Shown: positions 1 to 8,779 of the stretch, piece after piece
Layout of the letters: every line of letters starts with the position of its first letter
Numbering within the stretch: the first letter of the stretch is position 1
Source of the DNA: Bacteroidales bacterium
GTDB taxonomy: Bacteria; Bacteroidota; Bacteroidia; Bacteroidales; UBA12077
NCBI GenBank assembly: GCA_030637515.1
Contig: DAOWGM010000008.1
Coordinates: forward strand, 1 to 64,000
DNA length: 64,000 nt
Reading direction: 5' to 3'
The notes under the pieces: model-generated
The model's database searches: none
What the model was told of the DNA's origin: nothing
The model's input: only the letters and a program-made list of their open reading frames with translations
Made by a program: the position numbers and the translations under genes

Positions 1-180
1 AGATCAAATAATTACGGATTTGATGTTGTTGAAGAAAACATAACCGCATTTGGAGAGAAATTTATTGTGCTTCCAAATCCAATGTATGGTTCGTGGGAAA
101 AGGCAGTGTTAGATTTTAAAAGAAATTTATCAAACGAAGAAAAATATAATTTAAGAAAATCACATCTTATTAAATATTAA
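1..180 (+). CDS. Acid phosphatase / 5'-nucleotidase, lipoprotein e(P4) family (C-terminal end only)
   Basis: Frame 1 is open from the first base to a TAA at 178-180, giving the last 59 residues of a protein that begins outside the window. The tail has a Phe-Gly, then IVLPNPMYGSWEKAV, then a charged end, which is how HAD subfamily IIIB acid phosphatases (e(P4)-type 5'-nucleotidases) finish. The family comprises secreted or lipoprotein phosphatases that dephosphorylate nucleotides outside the inner membrane. The catalytic DxD motif lies upstream of the window and cannot be checked. The gene converges with the sensor kinase that ends at 210. The family call rests on this C-terminal motif only. 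Confidence 0.72.
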   Translation, partial: RSNNYGFDVVEENITAFGEKFIVLPNPMYGSWEKAVLDFKRNLSNEEKYNLRKSHLIKY

Positions 181-209
181 GGTGAGCTCTAATACTCAAT
201 AAACGCTTA

Positions 210-3065
210 TTACAAATATTTTCGTAACAATTCAGTAAGCGTTTCTTTCTTTATTGGTTTTGATATATAATCATCGCAACCTTCTTTAATGCTACGCTCT
301 TTTTCTCCTGCCAAAGCATATGCGGTTTGGGCTATCACAGGAATGTTTTTATTATACGACTTAACTAATTTTGTTACTTCATACCCATTTATTCCCGGCA
401 ATTGAATATCCATCAAAACTAAATCAAATTGTTTCTTTTCATTAAAGAAACCTAATGCTTCCCTTCCAGATTTCGCCCAGGATATTTGAATATTTGTAGA
501 TTTTAAGTAGTTTTCAATTAAATAATAGTTTGATTCTGTATCTTCAACAACCAATATTGATTTGTGAGACCAATCATCTAGCTCTTTCTTATACACATCT
601 ACATTTAAAGTAGTATCTGAGGTTTCTAATAATTGATATGGTAATGTAAAATAAAAATCAGACCCTTCTCCTTCTTCAGAAATAAGGCCTATATTTCCAC
701 CTAAAAGATCTACTAATTTTTTTGCTATAGCCAATCCTAAACCTGTGCCTTTATAGTCTTTTGTTCTATTATCATTTAATTGATTAAACCGATCAAATAC
801 AGCACCCTGATCTTGCTTAGAAATGCCAATTCCTGTGTCCTTAACAAAAAAACGCAGTAGTTTTCTGTTACCCAGACTAACCATATTATAACCAATAACA
901 ATTTCGCCTTTTTCGGTAAATTTAATAGCATTACTAAGCAAATTGCTCATAACTTGCTTAAATCTAGCTAGATCTGTATATATTGCTATTTTATCGCTGT
1001 TTGGCTCAATCTCCATTCTTAATTTTACATTTTCCTTTTGTAATAAATTAATATCCTTTAAATAAAATTTGTAAAATTCAGCAACAATTCTATTTACATA
1101 ATTAAGAGATTTATTAATTATTAATTCATCTGCTTCTATTTTTGAAATATCAATAATATCATTTACAATATTTAACAAATCATTACTACTCGATTGTGCC
1201 AACTCAATTATTTCCTTTTTTTGTTCTGCATTAATATCCTCGTCTCCAAGTAAATTAATAAACCCACTTATTGCGTTCATTGGGGTTCTAATTTCGTGCG
1301 ACATATTTGCAAGAAATGCAGATTTTAATTTGTCGGAATTTTCTGCTCTTTCTTTAGCGTTTTTCAGCTTTTCTTCTGCTATTTTTCTTTCTGTAATATT
1401 CCGGCTATAAGTAAAGTTAAACTCTTCGCCTTCGAAATCCTGAAAATTAAATGCTACTTCGACCGGGATTTCACTTCCCATTCGAGTTTTGTAATATAAT
1501 TGAATAACATATGATTTTTTATTCTTTAATTGAGTCCAATACTCCTGCCAAATATCCTCAGAAAATTCCGCAACGAGATTGAAAATTGACATTTTATTAA
1601 GTTCTGTTTTTGAATACCCCAACATTAAACATGCGGCATTATTAACATACACTATTTCACCATTTCTTTTCATCCAAATAATTGCATCAACGGCAATATC
1701 AATTGAAAACCCTGATATTCTTAATTCTGATGTTTTTTGAGCAACACGCTTATCAAGTTCTTTATTTATATTTTGAATTTTTTTACTTTTTCTTCGTATT
1801 GCTCTATTTTGGCGAATAAGAAAAAACAAAAATACAACTACAGTTAGCAGAATAATAAATGTAACAATAATCTGATATCGTTGCTGCATTATTTTTTTAT
1901 CTTGTTCTATAAGCTCGTTTTCTGCTTTTATATTTTGATATTTTATTAAATACTCCTCAATTTTTTGGTTTGTAAGCGACTCGTATAATGAATCCTTTAA
2001 AACATTGTATTGTTTGAGATTTTGAATCGCATTCTTATAATCTTGTCTTTCATAATACGCTTCAGACAACAATTGATAATTAACAATTAATCGTTGTTTA
2101 AAATTATTTTTCAATGAAATTTCCCTGCATTTAATCAAGTTTTCAATGGCTCTATCGTAATTGCCTGTCTTAATATAAACCTCTCCTAAATAATTATATA
2201 CCTCTGTAACTCCGTGCAAATAATCTAAGTCAAGCCATAATACAAGTGCTTGTTTGAAAAACTCTATTGCTTTATCATACTGATTGTTCGTCATATATGC
2301 ATCGCCTACATTTCCTAAGGTATTTGCAATGCCATATTGATTTCCCTGATTCTTTTTGATTTCTAATGATCGGTTTAAATATTCTAAAGACAATTGAATA
2401 TTTCCTTTATCTTTAAAAATCATCCCGATATTATTATACGACCTTGCTATTCCATCGCTATCGTTTATTTCTTTATAAATTAACAATGCTTTTTGATAAT
2501 TATCCAAGGCCGAATTCTCATTCCCCAAATAATAATATACTGCCCCAATATCTTTTAAGGCTCTTGCTATTTTGGCTTTGTTATAAGTTTTTTCATAATA
2601 CAACAATGCCTCTTGAAAAAGATTAATCGCTTTGTCGTAATTATTAAATCTTATATGATTTAACCCTAAACTATGTTTAACATCCGCTAGTTGTTCATCT
2701 GATAAATCTGGAGAAAATTTAGATAAAATCTCATTAAAAATATCTTCTGCATTTTCAAAATATCCATTATCAAAATATAAATGACCTAATAATATTAATG
2801 CTTTAATTTGATTTTCTGTTTCTCTTAAACTATCTGCTAAATGATTTGCGGTTAATAAAATTGATTCAGCAGAATCAAAATTTTGTATTTGAATTTCTCT
2901 GGAAATATTTAATAGATAATCAATTGAATAATCATCAAGGCTACTAAGAGTGCTATCTGTATTTGATTTATCAAAACTATCTGCAAATAGATCTTGATTA
3001 ATAAGAACTATAAATAAAACCAAAAAGATGAGCTTTATACGCATAATAGAAGTTTTATTTAACAA
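210..3065 (-). CDS. Hybrid sensor histidine kinase with extracytoplasmic TPR domain
   Basis: 951 residues. An N-terminal signal (about 8-29) is followed by a long TPR array (about 50-390), one membrane helix (about 398-418), a short coiled coil, a PAS domain (about 450-562), and a HisKA domain with phospho-acceptor H590 in SHEIRTP. The HATPase domain has N712 in the N box, D743 in the DTGIG box and GTGLGL near 773. A C-terminal receiver domain has phospho-acceptor D886 and conserved K936. All catalytic residues are present, so it should autophosphorylate and relay internally to D886. No output DNA-binding domain is fused and no separate response regulator is adjacent. The TPR part is predicted to face the periplasm and probably senses a protein or peptide. 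A second start at residue 8 (3044) is possible. Its ligand is unknown. Confidence 0.93.
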   Translation of the reverse strand: MLNKTSIMRIKLIFLVLFIVLINQDLFADSFDKSNTDSTLSSLDDYSIDYLLNISREIQIQNFDSAESILLTANHLADSLRETENQIKALILLGHLYFDNGYFENAEDIFNEILSKFSPDLSDEQLADVKHSLGLNHIRFNNYDKAINLFQEALLYYEKTYNKAKIARALKDIGAVYYYLGNENSALDNYQKALLIYKEINDSDGIARSYNNIGMIFKDKGNIQLSLEYLNRSLEIKKNQGNQYGIANTLGNVGDAYMTNNQYDKAIEFFKQALVLWLDLDYLHGVTEVYNYLGEVYIKTGNYDRAIENLIKCREISLKNNFKQRLIVNYQLLSEAYYERQDYKNAIQNLKQYNVLKDSLYESLTNQKIEEYLIKYQNIKAENELIEQDKKIMQQRYQIIVTFIILLTVVVFLFFLIRQNRAIRRKSKKIQNINKELDKRVAQKTSELRISGFSIDIAVDAIIWMKRNGEIVYVNNAACLMLGYSKTELNKMSIFNLVAEFSEDIWQEYWTQLKNKKSYVIQLYYKTRMGSEIPVEVAFNFQDFEGEEFNFTYSRNITERKIAEEKLKNAKERAENSDKLKSAFLANMSHEIRTPMNAISGFINLLGDEDINAEQKKEIIELAQSSSNDLLNIVNDIIDISKIEADELIINKSLNYVNRIVAEFYKFYLKDINLLQKENVKLRMEIEPNSDKIAIYTDLARFKQVMSNLLSNAIKFTEKGEIVIGYNMVSLGNRKLLRFFVKDTGIGISKQDQGAVFDRFNQLNDNRTKDYKGTGLGLAIAKKLVDLLGGNIGLISEEGEGSDFYFTLPYQLLETSDTTLNVDVYKKELDDWSHKSILVVEDTESNYYLIENYLKSTNIQISWAKSGREALGFFNEKKQFDLVLMDIQLPGINGYEVTKLVKSYNKNIPVIAQTAYALAGEKERSIKEGCDDYISKPIKKETLTELLRKYL

Positions 3066-3123
3066 CCGTAGATTAACAATCTATTTGAACGAAAGCTAAA
3101 ATACAAAAAATAAATCAAAAAAA

Positions 3124-3156
3124 TTTGTATTTATAAATCAATAAATATTATCTTTG
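3124..3156 (+). promoter_or_regulatory. Bacteroidota-type promoter for the TetR operon
   Basis: TTTG at 3124-3127 and TATCTTTG at 3149-3156 are separated by 21 bp, matching the Bacteroidota sigma factor consensus TTTG-N19-21-TAnnTTTG. Transcription would start near 3163 and read the TetR gene at 3221 and the transport operon behind it. Confidence 0.7.
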
Positions 3157-3176
3157 ACCAACCGTTCATTCAAAAA

Positions 3177-3204
3177 GATTTTAAATCAAGGATGATTTAA
3201 AATC
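3177..3204. promoter_or_regulatory. Perfect 12-bp inverted repeat, probable TetR operator or leader hairpin
   Basis: GATTTTAAATCA, then AGGA, then TGATTTAAAATC: both 12-bp arms match perfectly. It lies just downstream of the predicted start of transcription and ends 16 bp before the ATG of the TetR gene. TetR-family repressors commonly bind dyads of this size next to their own gene, so autoregulation is the simplest reading. A role as an RNA hairpin near the ribosome site is the alternative. Confidence 0.6.
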
Positions 3205-3220
3205 AATAATCACATAAATT

Positions 3221-3796
3221 ATGTCGCCTAGAACACCAGAACAATTTGAAGAAATAAGAGAAGAAAAAAAGCGCCTAATTATGGGAGTTGCATTAGAACT
3301 GTTTGCTAATGAAGGATATCATACTACTTCTATAAGTAAGATTGCAAAAAAAGCAGGCATATCAAAAGGTTTAATGTATAACTATTTTGAAAGCAAGGAA
3401 GATTTATTAAAACAGATTACTTTAAATGGGATTCAAGAAATATTTGAAGCTTTTAACCCAAATAAAGATGGAATATTAACAAAAAAAGAATTTATTCTTT
3501 TCATTAAATCATCTGTTATGATGGTTAAAAGTCAAATGAATTTTTGGAAACTCTATTTTTCATTAATGGCTCAACCACAAGTTTTAATGGCTCTGGGTGA
3601 AGATTTTATGTCTTCATTCGATTCATACTTTAAAACGCTTGCTGATTACTTTAACGACCAGGGATTTAAAGATGGATATACAGAAGTTCGATTTTTTGTT
3701 GCGATGTTAGATGGTGTAGTATTACATTACATTTTAGATCCTGAAAACTTCCCTTACGAGCAAGTTGTAGATAGAATTATTAACATATACGCATAA
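3221..3796 (+). CDS. TetR/AcrR family transcriptional regulator
   Basis: 191 residues. The N-terminal TetR DNA-binding domain has its helix-turn-helix at about residues 36-56, including SISKIAKKAGISKGLMYNYF, which is diagnostic. The remaining ~130 residues form the expected all-helical ligand-binding and dimer domain, whose ligand cannot be predicted. It is the first gene of a tight run (12 bp to the next gene) encoding a LolA-like protein and an ABC exporter, so it most likely represses that operon in response to a substrate or membrane stress signal. A perfect dyad lies in its leader at 3177-3204. Confidence 0.92.
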   Translation: MSPRTPEQFEEIREEKKRLIMGVALELFANEGYHTTSISKIAKKAGISKGLMYNYFESKEDLLKQITLNGIQEIFEAFNPNKDGILTKKEFILFIKSSVMMVKSQMNFWKLYFSLMAQPQVLMALGEDFMSSFDSYFKTLADYFNDQGFKDGYTEVRFFVAMLDGVVLHYILDPENFPYEQVVDRIINIYA

Positions 3797-3808
3797 AATT
3801 AATTTATT

Positions 3809-4573
3809 ATGAAAACAATTAACACACTAAAATCAGGGATATTAACAGTTATGATTTTATTTGGCTTAACATCAGCATTTGGACAAGATGCAAAAGAAAT
3901 CGTAAAAAGAGCTGATGAAAAATGGAATGGCGAAAAATCAAGTCAAGGAACAATGACAATGACCATTGTACGACCGACTTGGGAACGGACTATTCAATTT
4001 AAAATTTGGACTTTGGAAAAAGATTATTCAATGACATTAATAACCGCTCCTGCCAAAGAAAAAGGTCAAGCATTCTTAAAACGAGAAACTGAAATGTGGA
4101 ACTGGATGCCAAGTATTAGCAGAATGATAAAGTTACCGCCATCAATGATGGCTGATGGTTGGATGGGTTCAGATTATACAAACGATGATATTTTAAAAGA
4201 ATCGTCAATCGTAGTAGATTTTATTCATAAAATAATAGGTTCTGAAACAATAGATGGTTGGGATTGCTGGAAAATTGAAATGTATCCACACGAAGATGCT
4301 GCTGTTGTTTGGGGTAAAATCATTAAATGGATAAGTAAAGATGAATACCTAATGATGAAATCTGAATACTACGATGAAGATGAATATCTGGTTAAAACCG
4401 AACTTGGAACCGAAGTTAAACTAATGGATGATAGAAAAATTCCTTCGCGTATTGAAATAATTCCTGCCGATAAAGAAAATCAGAAAACCATTGTAATTAT
4501 TGATGATATCAAATTCAATGTATCAATACAAAATTCTTTTTTCTCACAACAAAATATGAAAAGATTAAGATAA
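3809..4573 (+). CDS. LolA-like outer membrane lipoprotein-sorting family protein
   Basis: 254 residues with a Sec signal peptide (1-25, cut near AFGQ). The mature part begins with AKEIVKRADEKWNG, contains GTMTMTIVRP, and has a Trp-rich MWNWMPSISRMIKLPPSMM stretch near residues 97-115. This is typical of COG2834 proteins, LolA/LolB-fold periplasmic carriers of lipids or lipoproteins. In this family the gene often accompanies MMPL or FtsX/LolD-type exporters, as here. It probably carries the hydrophobic substrate across the periplasm between the ABC exporter and the outer-membrane protein encoded downstream. It is not the housekeeping LolA, and its substrate is unknown. Confidence 0.85.
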   Translation: MKTINTLKSGILTVMILFGLTSAFGQDAKEIVKRADEKWNGEKSSQGTMTMTIVRPTWERTIQFKIWTLEKDYSMTLITAPAKEKGQAFLKRETEMWNWMPSISRMIKLPPSMMADGWMGSDYTNDDILKESSIVVDFIHKIIGSETIDGWDCWKIEMYPHEDAAVVWGKIIKWISKDEYLMMKSEYYDEDEYLVKTELGTEVKLMDDRKIPSRIEIIPADKENQKTIVIIDDIKFNVSIQNSFFSQQNMKRLR

Positions 4574-4590
4574 CATTTTAACAAAAAAAA

Positions 4591-6006
4591 ATGAAACGAA
4601 CATTTATAATGGCCTGGAGGAATATTTGGCGCAATAAGCGAAGAACTCTTATTACAGTTGCTTCAATATTCTTTGCTGTATTCTTTGCTGTGGTTATGCG
4701 TTCATTCCAATTAGGCACTTATGACCACATGATCCATCAAGCAATTGAATCATTTACAGGATATATCCAAATTCAAAATAGGGACTTTTTTGATGACCCA
4801 ACATTAGATAATACTTTTGAATACGATAATAATCTTTTATCAAAAGTAAATCAAGTTGACAATATAAAAGTTGTAGTACCCAGAGTTGAATCCTTTGCTT
4901 TAGCTTCAACCGGAACACAATCAAAAGGTGTTTTGGTAACAGGAATTGATCCTGTAAAAGAAAAAGCTTTATCTGATCCGGAAAACAGGGTAGTGAAATA
5001 CAGATTTACTCCTGAAATTGTCGAAAAAATACTAACCGTTATAGATATTCCTGAAAAACAAATAGAGTTGTTCAAATCAAACGAAAATAAATCGTACAGC
5101 TCATTATCGAGAATATCATTAGATTTAGATTTAGATAAAAAACTTGAAGAAATTCTATTTCCGATTATTCAAGATAAAGCAGCTTTTATAGGTCGCTATT
5201 TAACAGACAACGATGATGGTGTATTATTATCTGATCGGCTTTCAAAGTACTTAAAAGCCAATGTAGGAGACACGATTGTATTAATTGGGGCAGGATTTCA
5301 TGGGACAACAGCTGCAAATGTATTCCCTGTTCGCGGAATCGTGAAGATTGTATCTCCTGAATTAGATAATAAACTCATCTACATGACACTAGAAAAATCT
5401 CAGGAATTTTTCAATCTCGAAAATAGAGTGACATCCTTAAATATCAATCTGGACGATCCAGACGATATGCTTGAAACACAAATTGTACTTAAAGAAGCTA
5501 TTAACTCTGGTCAATTTGCCGTTAAAAACTGGGAAGAGTTTAATCCTACCATGAAACAACAAATCGAAGGTGACAGCATCGGTGGAGTAATTTTTATTGG
5601 AATCCTATACTTTATTGTTCTGTTTGGAATTATCGGAACAGTTTTAATGATGATTGCAGAACGTAAGCGGGAATTAGGTGTAATGGTTGCTATAGGAATG
5701 TCAAAAGTTAAGCTAAGTATAGTTTTAATAATTGAGATGTTATTCCTTGGATTTATAGGTATGATGTCTGGCCTAATAGCATCTGTTCCAATAGTTATTG
5801 TTGGCAATCGAAATCCATTAAAAATGACTGGAGAAATGGCTAAAATGTATGAAGATATGGGGTTCGATCCTGTAATGCCACTTGCATGGTTTGATCAATA
5901 CTTTTTTTGGCAAGGAGCAATAATTATGATTATGGTACTTTTCGCATGTTATTTGCCTTTACGTCGAGTACGTAGAATGAAAGTTATATCAGCACTGCGT
6001 GCTTAA
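4591..6006 (+). CDS. ABC transporter permease, FtsX/LolC-E type (first of pair)
   Basis: 471 residues with the MacB/FtsX/LolC topology: cytoplasmic start MAWRNIWRNKRRT, membrane helix 1 at about 19-38, a large periplasmic domain (about 40-328), then three C-terminal helices (about 330-352, 371-405 and 440-458). The FtsX signature AERKRELGVMVAIGM follows helix 2 and probably contacts the ATPase. These mechanotransmission ABC permeases use ATP in the cytoplasm to move a periplasmic domain and extract lipids or lipoproteins rather than pump through a channel. It is 17 bp from the LolA-like gene and is followed by a second permease and an ATPase, so the exporter is probably a heterodimer. Confidence 0.92.
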   Translation: MKRTFIMAWRNIWRNKRRTLITVASIFFAVFFAVVMRSFQLGTYDHMIHQAIESFTGYIQIQNRDFFDDPTLDNTFEYDNNLLSKVNQVDNIKVVVPRVESFALASTGTQSKGVLVTGIDPVKEKALSDPENRVVKYRFTPEIVEKILTVIDIPEKQIELFKSNENKSYSSLSRISLDLDLDKKLEEILFPIIQDKAAFIGRYLTDNDDGVLLSDRLSKYLKANVGDTIVLIGAGFHGTTAANVFPVRGIVKIVSPELDNKLIYMTLEKSQEFFNLENRVTSLNINLDDPDDMLETQIVLKEAINSGQFAVKNWEEFNPTMKQQIEGDSIGGVIFIGILYFIVLFGIIGTVLMMIAERKRELGVMVAIGMSKVKLSIVLIIEMLFLGFIGMMSGLIASVPIVIVGNRNPLKMTGEMAKMYEDMGFDPVMPLAWFDQYFFWQGAIIMIMVLFACYLPLRRVRRMKVISALRA

Positions 6007-6060
6007 TCTTAAAATTTTAAAATAACAAGCTTGAAATAAACAGGCACAATATATAAAATT

Positions 6061-7488
6061 ATGATCTGGAATATATCATGGAAAAATGTATGGCGTAACA
6101 AAGCAAGAAGTATGGTTGTGGTTTGCGCTGTAACTTTAGGCACAATTTCCGGAGTATTTGTTGCAGGAATGATGAATGGCTGGGTAGATCAAAGAATACA
6201 TTCAGCAATTCATACAGAGGTTTCTCATATAAAAATTCAAAATCCGGAATATTTAATAAACGAAGAATTAAAACATACTGTCCCTAATTTTACCGAAATA
6301 TCTGATTTTTTAGATAATTCTGAAGAAGTAAAAGCATGGACGAAGCATACAAAAATAATTGCAATGGCTAGCACTTCAAGAGGAAGTACAGCTCTATCTC
6401 TTAAAGGAATCAATCCTGAAGAAGAAATGCGGGTTTCCGATTTAAATACTCTTATTGTAGAAAACGGAGGCAATTATTTTGAATCTACTTTTAAAAACCC
6501 AATTGTAATAAGTGAAAAAACCGCTGATCAGTTGCGGCTAATAAACTATATTATTTCACAAGAATTATTAGATAGCATCGCTTTTCTAGGTGCAGACAAT
6601 AGCTTAATTAATAGTTTAAATTCAATTAAGGATAAGCGATTTATAACTGAGAAGAAATTTAAATCTCAACTAGAATCAATATTGAAACCAAATGATATTA
6701 GGAAGTTCGGTGCAAATATTATGAATCTAGCTAAAAACTATAAAGTACGGTCGAAAATAAGATTCACTTTTACTGGTATGGATGGAGGAATGGTTCAAAA
6801 ATCATTTCGTGTGTGTGGTATTTATAAAACAAATAATACCATGTTTGATCAGTTTAATGCTTTTGTAAAAAATGAGAATATTGCAGGTATTGCTGGATTT
6901 CAAGCAAATGACTATCATGAAGTCAATGTTATTCTTAACGATGATATTAAAAATCTAAATTCGTTTAGGGATAATTTAAGCTCCAGATATAGTAATGCTG
7001 ATGTTATGACATGGAAAGAACTAGCTCCAGATGCTGGGATGATGGCAGACTTTATGACCATGTATTATTATATTATTATGGGTGTAATATTCTTTGCTCT
7101 GGCATTTGGTATTATTAACACAATGCTTATGTCAGTATTGGAAAGAATAAAAGAACTTGGAATGCTAATGGCTATTGGAATGAATAAAAAGCGTGTTTTT
7201 AATATGATAATGTTAGAAACTATTTTCCTGACAATTGTAGGTAGCATTGCAGGAATGGTACTCGGGGGTGCACTTATAGGTGTTTTCGGAAAAATTGGGA
7301 TGAACTTCGCATCAGTTCAAGAAGGCTTTGAAGCTTTTGGTTGGTCGGCAATGGTATATCCTAGCATAGATATAAGCTTCTTTTTTGGTGTAACAGTAAT
7401 GGTAATTATAATAGCCATTTTATCATCAATAATACCGGCTCTAAAAGCTTTAAAACTTAATCCAGTAGAAGCAATTCGAACAGAATAA
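6061..7488 (+). CDS. ABC transporter permease, FtsX/LolC-E type (second of pair)
   Basis: 475 residues, same layout as its upstream neighbour: ISWKNVWRNKARS start, helix 1 at about 17-36, a periplasmic domain to about 330, then helices near 335-360, 378-405 and 438-462. LERIKELGMLMAIGM is the FtsX coupling segment and the end LKLNPVEAIRTE is typical. The two permeases diverge over most of their length, so they are an old duplication serving as two different subunits. Together with the ATPase at 7528 they form a LolCDE-like exporter. Confidence 0.92.
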   Translation: MIWNISWKNVWRNKARSMVVVCAVTLGTISGVFVAGMMNGWVDQRIHSAIHTEVSHIKIQNPEYLINEELKHTVPNFTEISDFLDNSEEVKAWTKHTKIIAMASTSRGSTALSLKGINPEEEMRVSDLNTLIVENGGNYFESTFKNPIVISEKTADQLRLINYIISQELLDSIAFLGADNSLINSLNSIKDKRFITEKKFKSQLESILKPNDIRKFGANIMNLAKNYKVRSKIRFTFTGMDGGMVQKSFRVCGIYKTNNTMFDQFNAFVKNENIAGIAGFQANDYHEVNVILNDDIKNLNSFRDNLSSRYSNADVMTWKELAPDAGMMADFMTMYYYIIMGVIFFALAFGIINTMLMSVLERIKELGMLMAIGMNKKRVFNMIMLETIFLTIVGSIAGMVLGGALIGVFGKIGMNFASVQEGFEAFGWSAMVYPSIDISFFFGVTVMVIIIAILSSIIPALKALKLNPVEAIRTE

Positions 7489-7527
7489 TGAATGACATAA
7501 ATTTATAACTGATAAAAATATACGATC

Positions 7528-8214
7528 ATGAAAGTAATTGAAGTAAATAACTTAACTAAAATATACAACGAATCAGAAGTTAAAGTAAAAGCAGTTGATA
7601 AAGTAGATTTATCTTTCGAACAAGGTGAATTCGCAGCTATTGTTGGACCATCAGGTTCAGGAAAAACCACATTGTTAAATATGATTGGTGGTCTTGATAA
7701 ACCAACTGAAGGAGTAATTTTCGTTGATGGAGCCAATATTGGAGAATTAAGCTCATCAAAATTAATCGATTTCAGATTACGAAATATTGGTTTTGTATTT
7801 CAAGCATATAATCTGATTCCTGTATTAACAGCAAAAGAAAATGTTGAGTTCATTATGGAACTTCAAGGTAAAAAGAAGGCTGAAAGAAGTGAGCGCGCAA
7901 TGGAATTGCTAACTGCTGTGGGAATTGCAGACAGAGCAAATAGCCGGCCTTCAAAATTGTCGGGCGGTCAACAACAAAGAGTTGCTGTTGCAAGAGCTTT
8001 GGCTTCAAAACCCAAATTTATTTTAGCAGATGAACCTACTGCAAATCTGGATTCAAAATCAACAGAAACTTTACTTGACATAATGGAAACTCTTAATAAA
8101 GAAGAAAATATAACATTCATTTTCTCTACTCACGATCAAAGAGTTGTAAACAAAGCTCGCCGAGTAATTACTGTTGAAGATGGACATGTGGTTTCTGATG
8201 AAAGAAGGAAATAG
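7528..8214 (+). CDS. ABC transporter ATP-binding protein, LolD/MacB type
   Basis: 228 residues, a stand-alone nucleotide-binding domain of usual family length. Walker A is GPSGSGKTT (from residue 40), followed by the Q-loop, the signature LSGGQQQR, Walker B ILADEPTANLD and the switch histidine in STHD. It shows the strong sequence character of the LolD/MacB ATPases that drive FtsX-type permeases. It is the last exporter gene before an inverted-repeat-bounded insertion (8254-8764), which separates it from the outer-membrane protein gene at 8780. That barrel gene was probably the next operon member originally. Confidence 0.95.
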   Translation: MKVIEVNNLTKIYNESEVKVKAVDKVDLSFEQGEFAAIVGPSGSGKTTLLNMIGGLDKPTEGVIFVDGANIGELSSSKLIDFRLRNIGFVFQAYNLIPVLTAKENVEFIMELQGKKKAERSERAMELLTAVGIADRANSRPSKLSGGQQQRVAVARALASKPKFILADEPTANLDSKSTETLLDIMETLNKEENITFIFSTHDQRVVNKARRVITVEDGHVVSDERRK

Positions 8215-8253
8215 CTCTTCCTTTAATTAAATATGAAAATTTGAAAATGCAAA

Positions 8254-8764
8254 ATAGGATGCAAGATAAAAGATACAGGATGAAGGACACAAGATGAAAA
8301 CGAGCAAAATAGGATTAAGGATATAACAACAAATTAAAAAGATAAATTATGAATTATCGTGATTTAGAAATATATAAATTAGCTTTTAATTTAGCAATTG
8401 AAATACATAATGCAACCCTAAAGTTACCAAAATTTGAACTTTATGAAGAGGGAAGTCAGATTCGCAGATCGTCAAAATCTGTTGGTGCTAATATAGTAGA
8501 AGGGTTTGGTAAACGTTCTCATAAAAAAGACTTTTTAAGATCCTTAACTATCGCTCATGCTGAATGTGATGAAACAATTTACCATCTTGATATTCTTTTT
8601 GCTACTAAATCTTTAATTGATAAAGAAAAATACGATCATATGCATTCTGAATATATCAAATTAAGTAAAATGATATACAACTTCTCACAATCTGTATTAA
8701 AGAAACATATTTCAGATAAATAATCATAAAAGATGCATCCTGTATCTTATATCCTGAATCCTAT
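8254..8764. mobile_element. Inverted-repeat-bounded cassette carrying an S23-type four-helix-bundle gene
   Basis: A 29-bp left arm (8254-8282) is the reverse complement of a right arm (8736-8764) at 26 of 29 positions; both contain the core GATACAGGATG or its complement. A second motif, GCAAAATAGGAT, occurs exactly at 8249-8260 and 8304-8315. The inner copy can also pair with the outer half of the right arm, so two alternative stems are possible. The arms enclose one gene (8349-8723), leaving 66 bp on the left and 12 bp on the right. It sits between two genes of one transport operon. I see no transposase, so movement in trans or as RNA is inference. Confidence 0.65.
8349..8723 (+). CDS. Four-helix-bundle protein (S23 / 23S rRNA intervening-sequence type)
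   Basis: 124 residues, all helical. The family signature is clear: MNYRDLEIYKLAFNLA at the start, then QIRRSSKSVGANIVEGFGKRS, then AHAECDETIYHLDIL. These proteins (TIGR02436, related to Avd of diversity-generating retroelements) form pentameric four-helix bundles with a basic surface. They were first seen inside intervening sequences of 23S rRNA genes, but most copies, like this one, lie elsewhere. The biochemical role is not established; nucleic-acid binding is likely. The gene interrupts a transport operon and is enclosed by inverted repeats, as intervening sequences are enclosed by a stem. Confidence 0.9.
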   Translation: MNYRDLEIYKLAFNLAIEIHNATLKLPKFELYEEGSQIRRSSKSVGANIVEGFGKRSHKKDFLRSLTIAHAECDETIYHLDILFATKSLIDKEKYDHMHSEYIKLSKMIYNFSQSVLKKHISDK

Positions 8765-8779
8765 AACACTTTTAAAATT

